A stretch of DNA of 64,000 nt, from contig JAQTXB010000008.1 of NCBI GenBank assembly GCA_028688995.1, positions 57,050 to 121,049 of the forward strand. Reading direction: 5' to 3'. The notes beneath the pieces were generated by a model that was not told the origin of the DNA, ran no database searches, and saw only the letters and a program-made list of their open reading frames with translations. This DNA comes from Aliarcobacter sp. (lineage in GTDB: Bacteria > Campylobacterota > Campylobacteria > Campylobacterales > Arcobacteraceae). Within the stretch, counting starts at the first letter, position 1. Each line of letters starts with the position of its first letter. Positions 48,977 through 58,053 of this stretch are shown here, in pieces. A program made the translations under genes and the position numbers.

Positions 48977-49191
48977 AAATGAAAACGCAAATTATAGAAA
49001 ATATAAAAAAACTTATAAAAATAAACCCCGAAGAAAATATTGAGATAAATCCAAATTATTTGGAGTATTTCGATGTTGAAGAATTATTAGATATTCAGAA
49101 ACAATTAGAATATAAAAAAGAGAATATTTCTAAAATAAGTAATAATTATTTAGATGAAATTTATCAAAAAACAAAAAAAGATGAGATATAA
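48973..49191 (+). CDS. Small hypothetical protein
   Basis: 72-aa ORF overlapping the upstream stop; no recognised domain. Confidence 0.6.
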   Translation: MKMKTQIIENIKKLIKINPEENIEINPNYLEYFDVEELLDIQKQLEYKKENISKISNNYLDEIYQKTKKDEI

Positions 49192-49212
49192 TTACTTAAT
49201 AAAGGATTAAAT

Positions 49213-49974
49213 GTGACAGATTGGAAAAAAATTAAGGAAGATTTAATTTCATTTTTAAAAACTGAAGTTGAAAAAACTGGTCTAAAAAAAGTTACTGTTG
49301 GGCTTTCAGGTGGCCTTGATTCAGCAGTTGTTGCAATTTTATGTAAAGAAGCTTTTGGCGATAATTTAAACTGTGTATTAATGCCATCTCAGTTTTCTTC
49401 AAAAAGTTCGACGGAACATGCTATTGAAGTTTGTGAAAAATTTAATATTAAATATGAAATTATTTCAATTGAACCTATGGTTAGTGGTTTCATAAAAAAC
49501 ATGGATGATGATAAGCTTAGAATTGGAAACTTTAGTGCCAGAATGAGAATGTCAGTTTTATATGATGTATCTTCAAGAGAAAAATCATTAGTTGTTGGAA
49601 CTTCAAATAGAAGTGAATTACTTTTAGGTTATGGAACAATTTTTGGTGATATTGCATGTGCAATTAATCCAATAGGTGAAATTTATAAAAGTGATGAATT
49701 TGAATTTGCAAGACTTTTAGGTGTTCCTGATTCTATTTTAAATAAAGCTCCAAGTGCTGATTTATGGGAAGGTCAAAGTGATGAAGAAGAACTTGGTTAC
49801 TCTTATAAACACATGGATGAAGTTTTAAAAGTAATGGTTGATGAAAATAAATCAAAAGAAGAGTTAATAAAATTAGGTTTTGAAGAAGATTTAATAAATA
49901 GATTAGAATATAGAATAAAAGCAAATGCTTTTAAAGGTAAATTACCAACAATAGCAAAAATAAGGTGGAATTAA
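49213..49974 (+). CDS. nadE: NH3-dependent NAD+ synthetase (GTG start)
   Basis: TVGLSGGLDSAVVAILCKEAFG, ARMRMSVLYDVSSREKSLVVGTSNRSELLLGYGT, PSADLWEGQSDEEELG. Confidence 0.95.
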   Translation: MTDWKKIKEDLISFLKTEVEKTGLKKVTVGLSGGLDSAVVAILCKEAFGDNLNCVLMPSQFSSKSSTEHAIEVCEKFNIKYEIISIEPMVSGFIKNMDDDKLRIGNFSARMRMSVLYDVSSREKSLVVGTSNRSELLLGYGTIFGDIACAINPIGEIYKSDEFEFARLLGVPDSILNKAPSADLWEGQSDEEELGYSYKHMDEVLKVMVDENKSKEELIKLGFEEDLINRLEYRIKANAFKGKLPTIAKIRWN

Positions 49975-49977
49975 TTA

Positions 49978-51117
49978 ATGGCTAAAAATATTGCAATATA
50001 CAAAGCATCAATAGACAATGACGAATTAAATCAAATTAGATCAGTTTTAGAATCAAAAAATGATTTATCAAAAGTTTTAGAATTTGAAGATGGAATAAAA
50101 AAATATATTGGTGCGAAATATGCAATTGCAACTGCAACTTCAACAGCAGCCATTCATTTAGCTTTAAGTGCTATAAAATTAAAAAGAGGTGATAAGATAC
50201 TTATGTCTGTTAACTCTTTTATTAATTTACCTGAAGTTGTAAGACATTTTGATGCTGAACCTATATTTATTGACATAAATATGGAAGATATGAATATTGA
50301 TATTGATAAATTTGAAGAAGCACTAGCAGCTAATGATTCTAAAAAATTAAGAGGTGCAATCATTACATTTATTGGTGGTCAAGCTCCTGATTTAGATAGA
50401 ATTTATGATATTGTAGAAAAATACGGAATTATTTTAATTGAAGATTGTAGAGCCTCTTTAGGTGCAACTTATAAGGGTAAAAAGATTGGAAATTTAAGAG
50501 CTGATATGACTGTATTTTCAACAAATCCTTCACCTTCAAAATACGCAATTAGTCGTTCTGGTGTAATTGTAACAAATAATGAAGAGATAGCAAATCGTGC
50601 AAAACTTTTAAGAACGCATGCTCTTACAACTGCATACGATAGTTATGGAAACTTAGATTACGTATATGATGTTGTTGATATTGGACATAAATATGATTTA
50701 TCTGAATTAGATGCTGCTTATTCCTTAGCTCAATTAAATAAAACAGATAAATTTATAAAAAGAAGAAAAGAGATAGCAAAACTTTATGAAACTAGATTAT
50801 CAAATGTAAAACATATTACAATTTTAGCTCATAAAGATGAACATATTTTCACGCAATTTATCATAAAAATTTCAAGAAATAGGGATGCTTTTGCTAGAGC
50901 TCTAAAAGAAAGAGGAGTATCAACTGGACTTAATTATATTCCATTACATCTTTTATCTTATTATAAAACAAAATATTCAATAAAAATTACAGCTTTCCCA
51001 AATGCATTAAATAATTATCAACAAATTCTGTCACTTCCAATTTATGCTGGTCTTAGTGATGAAGATGTAAATTATGTTTGCGACCAAGTTATTGATGTTG
51101 CATCACAATGGGTTTGA
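49978..51117 (+). CDS. DegT/DnrJ/EryC1/StrS family aminotransferase
   Basis: ATATSTAAIHLALSAIKLKRGDKIL, IILIEDCRASLGATYKGKKIGNL, FSTNPSPSKYA, HKYDLSELDAAYSLAQL. Confidence 0.92.
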   Translation: MAKNIAIYKASIDNDELNQIRSVLESKNDLSKVLEFEDGIKKYIGAKYAIATATSTAAIHLALSAIKLKRGDKILMSVNSFINLPEVVRHFDAEPIFIDINMEDMNIDIDKFEEALAANDSKKLRGAIITFIGGQAPDLDRIYDIVEKYGIILIEDCRASLGATYKGKKIGNLRADMTVFSTNPSPSKYAISRSGVIVTNNEEIANRAKLLRTHALTTAYDSYGNLDYVYDVVDIGHKYDLSELDAAYSLAQLNKTDKFIKRRKEIAKLYETRLSNVKHITILAHKDEHIFTQFIIKISRNRDAFARALKERGVSTGLNYIPLHLLSYYKTKYSIKITAFPNALNNYQQILSLPIYAGLSDEDVNYVCDQVIDVASQWV

Positions 51118-51123
51118 TTTAAT

Positions 51124-52083
51124 TTGAAACAAAAAATATACTTATGGATTGAAGATTATCTCTTCTTTCCAAATAGTTTCCAAAAACTTATCTCTTTTTT
51201 ACTTCTTCCTTTAACTTTTATTTATATGTTAATTATTTTAACTAAAAGGGCAATGGCAAAGCCAATTGAGTTTGGACTTCCTATTATTTCAGTTGGAAAT
51301 ATAATAGTTGGAGGAAGTGGAAAAACACCAATTACAATTAAATTAGCTTCAAGATATGAAAAGGCTTGTATAATTTTAAGAGGTTATGGAAGAGCTTCAA
51401 AAGGTTTATATGTAGTTTCTTTAAATGGTAAAATTTTAGAAGATGTAAAAACAAGTGGCGATGAAGCAATGCTTTTAGCAAATTCTTTACCAAAAGCTAC
51501 AATAATTGTAAGTGAAGATAGAATAAAAGCTATTTTAAAAGCAAAAGAGCTAGGATGCAAAATTATATTTTTAGATGATGGTTTTTCAAAATATCAAATA
51601 TCAAAATTTAATATTCTTTTACGACCCAAAGATGAACCTACAAATATTTTTTGTCTGCCAAGTGGTGGATATAGAGAACCAAAAGGTTTTTATGCCCAAG
51701 CTGATATTGAACTACTTGAAGGAAGTGATTTTAAAAGAGTTATTAGTATTAAAAAAGATGGAATCATTAGTGAACTTCCTTCTAAAACTCTATTAATTAC
51801 AGCTATTTCAAAACCAAAAAGATTATTAGAATTTTTACCAAAAAACATTAAAATGATTAGTTTTCCAGATCATTATGATTTTACTAAAGAAGATATTAGT
51901 AAAATTCAAGAAGAGTATAAAGATTATTCATTTATTACAACAGGAAAAGATTTTGTAAAATTAGAAAAGTTCAATCTAAAAAACTTATATTTAATGGATT
52001 TAGAAATAAAAATTGATGAAAAAGTAAATTTTTCTTTAATGGATGAGTATATAAAAAAATTTGAAAAAGGAGTTGAAAAATGA
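51124..52083 (+). CDS. lpxK: Tetraacyldisaccharide 4'-kinase
   Basis: PIISVGNIIVGGSGKTPITIKLA Walker A, ILRGYGRASKG, DEAMLLAN, IIFLDDGFSKYQI. Confidence 0.93.
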   Translation: MKQKIYLWIEDYLFFPNSFQKLISFLLLPLTFIYMLIILTKRAMAKPIEFGLPIISVGNIIVGGSGKTPITIKLASRYEKACIILRGYGRASKGLYVVSLNGKILEDVKTSGDEAMLLANSLPKATIIVSEDRIKAILKAKELGCKIIFLDDGFSKYQISKFNILLRPKDEPTNIFCLPSGGYREPKGFYAQADIELLEGSDFKRVISIKKDGIISELPSKTLLITAISKPKRLLEFLPKNIKMISFPDHYDFTKEDISKIQEEYKDYSFITTGKDFVKLEKFNLKNLYLMDLEIKIDEKVNFSLMDEYIKKFEKGVEK

Positions 52084-52280
52084 TGAGTATAATGGTCTCT
52101 TCTTTTTTAATGGTATTTGTGGTTTTTACTTTTATTCTATATATTTATATTTTAATAGATATTCTAAAACATGAATTTACAGGTTACAATAAAATTATTT
52201 GGATTCTTGTTCTTATATTTTTCCCAGTTTTAGGAGCACTTTTGTATTTAGTTTTTGGAAGGTCTCAAAGAATAAAGTAG
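52080..52280 (+). CDS. Small membrane protein with PLDc_N-like domain
   Basis: ILIDILKHEFTGYNKIIWILVLIFFPVLGALLYLVFGRSQ. Confidence 0.85.
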   Translation: MMSIMVSSFLMVFVVFTFILYIYILIDILKHEFTGYNKIIWILVLIFFPVLGALLYLVFGRSQRIK

Positions 52281-52297
52281 CATTTATAGCTACTTTA
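52273..52297. terminator. Hairpin between convergent PLDc_N gene and hemN
   Basis: TAAAGTAGC-ATTTATA-GCTACTTTA. Confidence 0.7.
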
Positions 52298-52300
52298 AAT

Positions 52301-53668
52301 TTATATAGTTTTAGAAAATCTTCTTTTATCTTCAGGGATTTTATTTAAATATGCATCAAAAGGCATACAAATATTTCTAATAAGCATAGTTCCTGTTTGT
52401 GACACTTTTATTTTATCATCACTAATTTCTATTAGTTCTGCATCTTGGAACTCTTTAAGAGCTTCTAATGCATCTGAAAAATACTCTTTGAAGTTTATTT
52501 TAAACTCTTGTTCAACTCTTGTGATATTTAAAGAAAAATTACTCATTAATTCCATTATTACAAATTGTCTTAATTGGTCATCATCACTTAATCTATAACC
52601 TTTAAATACCGGTAAATCTCCATTATCTAAAGCGTTTTCCCAAGGTTCTAAATCTTTGAAATTTTGTGCATAATAATCAACGCCATTTCCAATTGATGTA
52701 AGTCCAATTCCAATTAAATCAGCTCCACCTTTTGTTGTATAACCTTGGAAATTTCTATGTAATTCACCTTTTTCAATTGCTTTAAACAATTCATCTTCAG
52801 GTTTTGCAAAGTGATCCATTCCAACCATTTTATAACCATTTGATGTAAAGAAATCAATAGTATCTTTTAACATCTCTAATTTTTCTTGAGGTGCTGGGAA
52901 AGTTGATTCATCAAATTTTCTCATAGTTTTCATAAGCCAAGGAACATGAGCATAATTAAACACAGCAAATCTATCAGTATTTAATGTAAGCATTTTTTCT
53001 AAAGTTTTTTTGAAACTCTCTCTTGTTTGATGTGGCAAACCATAAATTAAATCAGTATTAACAGAGTGAATTCCTGCATTTCTTGCTATGTTTATTACAT
53101 TTTGAGTTAATTCAAATGGTTGAATTCTATGAATTGTTTTTTGAACAGTTTCATCTAAATCTTGAACTCCAAAACTTAATCGATTACAACCACCAGCTTT
53201 TAAAACATTCATATGTTCAACTGTAAAATATCGGGGATCCACTTCACATGAAACTTCTGCATCAAGAGCAAAATTTGGAAAAATCTCTTTTACAGCACTA
53301 ATTACTTCTTGTAATTGTTCAGGAGTAAAATATGTTGGAGTTCCTCCACCAAAATGCATTTGAGTTACAACTCTTGAAGTATTCAAATGATTTTTTAATA
53401 TATTTAACTCTTTTTTCAAATATTCAATATATCTTGTTTTTTTATCTTCTTTTGAAGTAAAAATTGTATTACATCCACAAAAATAACAGGCACTTCTACA
53501 AAATGGCATGTGAATATAAAGAGATATTGCTCTATCATCACTTTGATTTTTGTAATACTCTTTTAAATCTTCTTGGGTAAATAATTCACTAAACTCAGGA
53601 GCAGTAGGATAAGAAGTATATCGCGGACCTGGTCGCGAATACTTCTCGAATTTTTTAAAATCTATCAT
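52301..53668 (-). CDS. hemN: Oxygen-independent coproporphyrinogen III oxidase
   Basis: YTSYPTAPEF, IHMPFCRSACYFCGCN radical-SAM cluster, FGGGTPTYF, RLSFGVQDLDETVQKTIHRIQP. Confidence 0.96.
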   Translation of the reverse strand: MIDFKKFEKYSRPGPRYTSYPTAPEFSELFTQEDLKEYYKNQSDDRAISLYIHMPFCRSACYFCGCNTIFTSKEDKKTRYIEYLKKELNILKNHLNTSRVVTQMHFGGGTPTYFTPEQLQEVISAVKEIFPNFALDAEVSCEVDPRYFTVEHMNVLKAGGCNRLSFGVQDLDETVQKTIHRIQPFELTQNVINIARNAGIHSVNTDLIYGLPHQTRESFKKTLEKMLTLNTDRFAVFNYAHVPWLMKTMRKFDESTFPAPQEKLEMLKDTIDFFTSNGYKMVGMDHFAKPEDELFKAIEKGELHRNFQGYTTKGGADLIGIGLTSIGNGVDYYAQNFKDLEPWENALDNGDLPVFKGYRLSDDDQLRQFVIMELMSNFSLNITRVEQEFKINFKEYFSDALEALKEFQDAELIEISDDKIKVSQTGTMLIRNICMPFDAYLNKIPEDKRRFSKTI

Positions 53669-54631
53669 TTATGCTTCGTCTCTTTTTCTATCAAGCCAAA
53701 CCATAACACCTTTTTGAGCATGTAGTCTATTTTCTGCTTCTTCAAAAATTAAACTTTGTTTGCTTTCCATAACTTCATCACTAACTTCATAACCTCTATA
53801 TGCTGGTAAACAATGTAAGAAAATTGCCTTATCTTGTGCTAATTTCATCATTTCACTATCAACCATATATCCAGCAAAATCTTTTACTCTTTTCTCTTTT
53901 TCAGACTCTTGTCCCATTGAAACCCAAGTATCAGTTGTTACTACAGTTGAGCCTTTTATTGCTTCTTTTGGATCATTTGTAATAGTAATTTTTGCACCAC
54001 TTAATTTTGCCATTTCAAGAGATTTTGCTAAAATATCTGCATCAACTTCGTAACCTTTTGGAGTTGCAATTCTAAGTTCAAAACCTAATTTTGCAGCAAG
54101 ATTAAGCCATGAATGAGCCATGTTATTTCCATCACCCACATAAGCAGCAACTAAATCTTTATCTAAGTTTGCTTCTTGAATTGTCATATAATCAGCCATA
54201 AGTTGAACAGGATGATATTCAGTTGTTAAACCATTTATTACAGGAACTTTTGAATATTTAGCAAATTCTTCAATTTTAGCTTGCTCAAAAGTTCTAATCA
54301 TCACCATATCAACCATTCTTGAAATTACTCTTGAAGTGTCACTCATTGGCTCACCTCGACCTAGTTGAATATCATTTGATGAAAGAAATAAACCAATACC
54401 ACCTAACTGATAAATACCTGTTTCAAAAGATACTCTAGTTCTTGTAGAACTTTTTTCAAAAATCATTCCTAAAGTTTTTTTAGGCATATAATCTTTAAAT
54501 TCTCTTCGTTTAGTTTCATCTTTGATTTGTTTAGCTAAAGCAAGTATTTCTAAGATTTCCTCTTTAGAATAGTCAGCTAATGTTAAGAAGTGTCTCATTT
54601 TATTTCCTCTGTAATTAATAAAAACAAACAT
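53669..54631 (-). CDS. argF: Ornithine carbamoyltransferase (ORF-track start is probably upstream; [11 protein letters not shown] start likely)
   Basis: [52 protein letters not shown]. Confidence 0.96.
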   Translation of the reverse strand: MFVFINYRGNKMRHFLTLADYSKEEILEILALAKQIKDETKRREFKDYMPKKTLGMIFEKSSTRTRVSFETGIYQLGGIGLFLSSNDIQLGRGEPMSDTSRVISRMVDMVMIRTFEQAKIEEFAKYSKVPVINGLTTEYHPVQLMADYMTIQEANLDKDLVAAYVGDGNNMAHSWLNLAAKLGFELRIATPKGYEVDADILAKSLEMAKLSGAKITITNDPKEAIKGSTVVTTDTWVSMGQESEKEKRVKDFAGYMVDSEMMKLAQDKAIFLHCLPAYRGYEVSDEVMESKQSLIFEEAENRLHAQKGVMVWLDRKRDEA

Positions 54632-54646
54632 TCTATTTAATTTAAC

Positions 54647-54671
54647 TTTAGAGTTTCTTAAAAACTCTAAA
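54647..54671. terminator. Hairpin downstream of hemB
   Basis: TTTAGAGTTT-CTTAA-AAACTCTAAA in the hemB-argF gap. Confidence 0.5.
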
Positions 54672-54705
54672 ATTTATTGTTAAAATAGTATCCAATTTGT
54701 AATTT

Positions 54706-55680
54706 TTATTTGTTTCTTAATATTTCACAAACCTCTTTTGCATGGTAAGAGATGATAATATTTGCTCCAGCTCTCTTAAATGCAATCATTGTTTCCATCA
54801 TAACTCTTTCATAATCAATTAATCCAGCAATTCCAGCATGTTTTAGCATTGCATACTCTCCACTTACATTATAAACACATAAAGGAAGATTTGTTTCATT
54901 TCTTATGTCTCTTACAATATCTAAAAATGCAAGGGCTGGTTTTACCATTAAAATATCAGCACCTTCTTTTTCATCTTCTAGTGATTCAGATATTGCTTCA
55001 AGTCTATTTGCAGGATTCATTTGATAAGTTCTTCTATCTCCAAAAGATGGAGTTGATTCTGCAACATCTCTAAATGGCCCATAATATCCACTTGCAAATT
55101 TTGTTGAATAAGCCATAATAGGAAGATTTTTAAATCCATTTTCATCTAAAGCATTTCTAAGCGTTGTAATAATTCCATCCATCATTCCTGAAGGTGCAAT
55201 CATATCAGCACCAGCTCGAGCATGAACTAATGCTTGTTGTGCAGAGATTTCTAATGTTTTATCATTATCAACTGTTTGAGTTTTTGGATCAAGTATTCCA
55301 CAATGTCCATGGTCTGTATATTCACAAAAACATAAATCAGTTACAATAAACATTTGTGGAAATTTTGTTTTTATTGCTTTAATAGTTCTAGCAATTATAC
55401 TTTCACCACATAAACATTCACTTCCAACAGAATCTTTAACATCCGGAATTGCAAATAAGATAATTGCTTTTAAATTAATACTTATTAAATATTCACACTC
55501 TTTTAATATTTCATCAAGACTCATTTGATAAACACCTGGCATCGAAGAAACTTCAGTTTTTATACCACTTCCTTCTCTTACAAATAATGGATATATAAAA
55601 TCATCAGGAGTTATTGTAGTCTCTTGAACCAAATTTCTTAAAGTCTCATTTATTCTTAGTCTTCTAAATCGTTTAAACAT
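54706..55680 (-). CDS. hemB: Porphobilinogen synthase (delta-aminolevulinic acid dehydratase)
   Basis: [69 protein letters not shown]. Confidence 0.98.
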   Translation of the reverse strand: MFKRFRRLRINETLRNLVQETTITPDDFIYPLFVREGSGIKTEVSSMPGVYQMSLDEILKECEYLISINLKAIILFAIPDVKDSVGSECLCGESIIARTIKAIKTKFPQMFIVTDLCFCEYTDHGHCGILDPKTQTVDNDKTLEISAQQALVHARAGADMIAPSGMMDGIITTLRNALDENGFKNLPIMAYSTKFASGYYGPFRDVAESTPSFGDRRTYQMNPANRLEAISESLEDEKEGADILMVKPALAFLDIVRDIRNETNLPLCVYNVSGEYAMLKHAGIAGLIDYERVMMETMIAFKRAGANIIISYHAKEVCEILRNK

Positions 55681-55739
55681 TCTATTTACCTCTTTTGGTT
55701 ATAATCCTAGGATTTTAACAGTTTAAGGTTTAAATACAA

Positions 55740-56315
55740 ATGAATATAATACAATCAAATATAGCTAATCTACCTACAAAATACGGAAAATTCAAAATAA
55801 AAGCTTACAAAGACGGCAATCAAGAACACTTAGCAATTATGAGTCAAGATTTTGAAAACATTGATGCTCCTTATGTAAGAATACACTCAGAATGCTTAAC
55901 AGGTGACACTCTTGGAAGTTTAAAGTGTGATTGCCAAAATCAATTAGACTTATCATTAAAGTTTATAGCAGAGCAGGGTGGTTTAGTAATTTACCATAGA
56001 CAAGAGGGCAGAAATATAGGTTTAGTAAATAAAGTAAATGCCTATGCACTTCAAGACCAAGGAAGAAATACAATTCAAGCTAATTTAGAATTAGGTTTTG
56101 GTGAAGATGATAGAGATTACTCAATAGTTGGGCATATTTTTAAAGATTTGGGTGTAAAAAAGTTAAAACTAATAACTAATAACCCTAAAAAAATAGAATA
56201 TGTTGAATCTTTAGGAGTTGAAATTGTAGAGAGAATTCCTGCAATTACAAAATCAAATAAATATAATGAAGGTTATTTGCTAACAAAAAAAGAGCAAATG
56301 GGACATATTCTTTAA
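55740..56315 (+). CDS. ribA: GTP cyclohydrolase II
   Basis: RIHSECLTGDTLGSLKCDCQNQL zinc motif, VIYHRQEGRNIGLVNKVNAYALQDQGRNT. Confidence 0.95.
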   Translation: MNIIQSNIANLPTKYGKFKIKAYKDGNQEHLAIMSQDFENIDAPYVRIHSECLTGDTLGSLKCDCQNQLDLSLKFIAEQGGLVIYHRQEGRNIGLVNKVNAYALQDQGRNTIQANLELGFGEDDRDYSIVGHIFKDLGVKKLKLITNNPKKIEYVESLGVEIVERIPAITKSNKYNEGYLLTKKEQMGHIL

Positions 56316-56899
56316 TGTTTTTAAAACAATTATTAGAAGAAAACAATCTTCATTTTGATGATAAATTCTATGAAGATTGTGAAGTTTTTGTAAAATTACT
56401 TCAACAATGGGGTATGGTTCACAATCTTAGTGGAAGACTTACAAGAAGTGACATAGAAGAAAATATTTTAGATTCTGTATATCCTTTAATATTTATTAAT
56501 AAATATACAAGTTTTGCAGATATTGGAACAGGAGCTGGTTATCCAGGTCTTATTCTTGCTATGGCTTTAAGAGATGTTAAATCATACTTAATTGAGCCTA
56601 GAATCAAAAGAGTTTCATTTCTAAATTTTGTAAAAGCAACTTTAAAATTAGATAATTTAACAGTTATTTGTAATAGAGTAGAGAATGTTAAAGATTTACA
56701 AGTTGATTTGATAACTTCACGAGCAGTTACAAATACTTCTTTACTTTTAGATATTACAAAAAATATCAAAAAAGAGAATAGTTCTTATCTTTTTTACAAA
56801 GGTTCTATGTTAGAAAACGAGATTGAAACAGCAAAATTAAATGATTATAAAATTGTAAATAGAAAAGATAGAAACTATCTTTATATTAAAGGTAATTAA
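56315..56899 (+). CDS. rsmG: 16S rRNA (guanine527-N7)-methyltransferase
   Basis: HNLSGRLTRSDIEENILDSVYPL, ADIGTGAGYPGLILAMA, LITSRAVTNTSLLL. Confidence 0.95.
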   Translation: MFLKQLLEENNLHFDDKFYEDCEVFVKLLQQWGMVHNLSGRLTRSDIEENILDSVYPLIFINKYTSFADIGTGAGYPGLILAMALRDVKSYLIEPRIKRVSFLNFVKATLKLDNLTVICNRVENVKDLQVDLITSRAVTNTSLLLDITKNIKKENSSYLFYKGSMLENEIETAKLNDYKIVNRKDRNYLYIKGN

Positions 56900-57117
56900 T
56901 GGTTTTAAAAATAGTTGCAGTAATAATTATGGCTTTTTTAGTCTATATACTTTTTTTTAAAAGGAATAGAGAAAGAGAAATGTTTGCAAAAAAGAATGAA
57001 AAAATTACAGATGAGATGGTAGAGTGTCCAACTTGTAAAACTTACGTTTCTCAAAAAGAAGCAATTGTGAGTAATGGAAAGTTTTATTGCTCACAAGAGT
57101 GTTTAGAAAATAAATAA
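56899..57117 (+). CDS. PP0621-like small membrane protein with zinc ribbon
   Basis: N-terminal TM then MVECPTCKTYVSQKEAIVSNGKFYCSQECLENK. Confidence 0.8.
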   Translation: MVLKIVAVIIMAFLVYILFFKRNREREMFAKKNEKITDEMVECPTCKTYVSQKEAIVSNGKFYCSQECLENK

Positions 57118-57126
57118 GGATACTAA

Positions 57127-57498
57127 ATGATAATTATTGGTGATAAGTTAGTTCCTTTTGAAAAAATTCAATATATTCAATATGTTGAAAATATCAAAGA
57201 GACTAAAGCGAATTCAACGATAATATTTAATTATGATGAAGAAGTTTTAAAATATTGTTATGAAAATGAAATATCTTTAGCAGTTATTGTAACTTCAATA
57301 AAAGAGGCAATTTACTGCAATAGTTTAAATGTAAAATATATAATTTCAGAAAAAGAATTAGCTAAACAAATACAAAAAATAGCAGATAATTACATGTATG
57401 ACTCAAAAAATTTAGCAATAATTGATTCAAATGAAGAGTTCGAAGATATAGTTAAAAATGAGATAGACGGTGTAATTTATCGAGATTTAATCCAGTAG
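57127..57498 (+). CDS. Hypothetical protein
   Basis: Complete 123-aa ORF, no recognised domain. Confidence 0.65.
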   Translation: MIIIGDKLVPFEKIQYIQYVENIKETKANSTIIFNYDEEVLKYCYENEISLAVIVTSIKEAIYCNSLNVKYIISEKELAKQIQKIADNYMYDSKNLAIIDSNEEFEDIVKNEIDGVIYRDLIQ

Positions 57499-57504
57499 AT
57501 ATTA

Positions 57505-57849
57505 ATGATAAAAAAGATTATATTAATTCTTACTTTTTGTGTTTATTCTTTTGCTTGTAGTGGTGATTGTATGGCTTGCCATCCAATTTTAAAAGAATCT
57601 ATAAAAGAGAAACATCATCAAGTTTTAACAACTTGTATTGCTTGCCATACCAAGACTCCTACAACAATGGTTGAGTGTGGAGGAGATTGTTTTGCTTGCC
57701 ATTCTCAAAATAAACTTATAGAATCAAACAGAATAGAACATCAAAATTTAGCATCTTGTAAAGGATGTCATATAAATAAAGAAGATTTATTTAATACATC
57801 TTCTTTAAACAGTGGTTCAACGTTAATGGATTTACTTAAGAATAAGTGA
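57505..57849 (+). CDS. Small exported multiheme c-type cytochrome (four CxxCH)
   Basis: Signal-like N-terminus MIKKIILILTFCVYSFACS; CMACH, CIACH, CFACH, CKGCH. Confidence 0.85.
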   Translation: MIKKIILILTFCVYSFACSGDCMACHPILKESIKEKHHQVLTTCIACHTKTPTTMVECGGDCFACHSQNKLIESNRIEHQNLASCKGCHINKEDLFNTSSLNSGSTLMDLLKNK

Positions 57850-57897
57850 TTATTAGCTAAAATAATGGCCTTTTATTAGATAAAACTTAGGATAAAT

Positions 57898-58053
57898 GTG
57901 AAAGATATATTAGACACAATAATACTTATTATGTTCGTTATTATGGTTGCAATGTTTATAATCAACTTTAATAGACAACAAATAAAAAAACATACAGACA
58001 AAATTGAAGAAAATGAAAATAAGAACTCTAACAAGGATAAAATAGATGAATAA
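57898..58053 (+). CDS. Small single-TM protein (51 aa, GTG start), not in ORF track
   Basis: VKDILDTIILIMFVIMVAMFIINFNRQQIKKHTDKIEENENKNSNKDKIDE; stop overlaps the glyS start region. Confidence 0.65.
   Translation: MKDILDTIILIMFVIMVAMFIINFNRQQIKKHTDKIEENENKNSNKDKIDE

Noticed and set aside
49978-51117. DegT-family aminotransferase as part of a sugar/secondary-metabolite cluster
   Set aside because: Its neighbours are nadE and lpxK; no glycosyltransferase or nucleotide-sugar genes are nearby, so no cluster can be supported.
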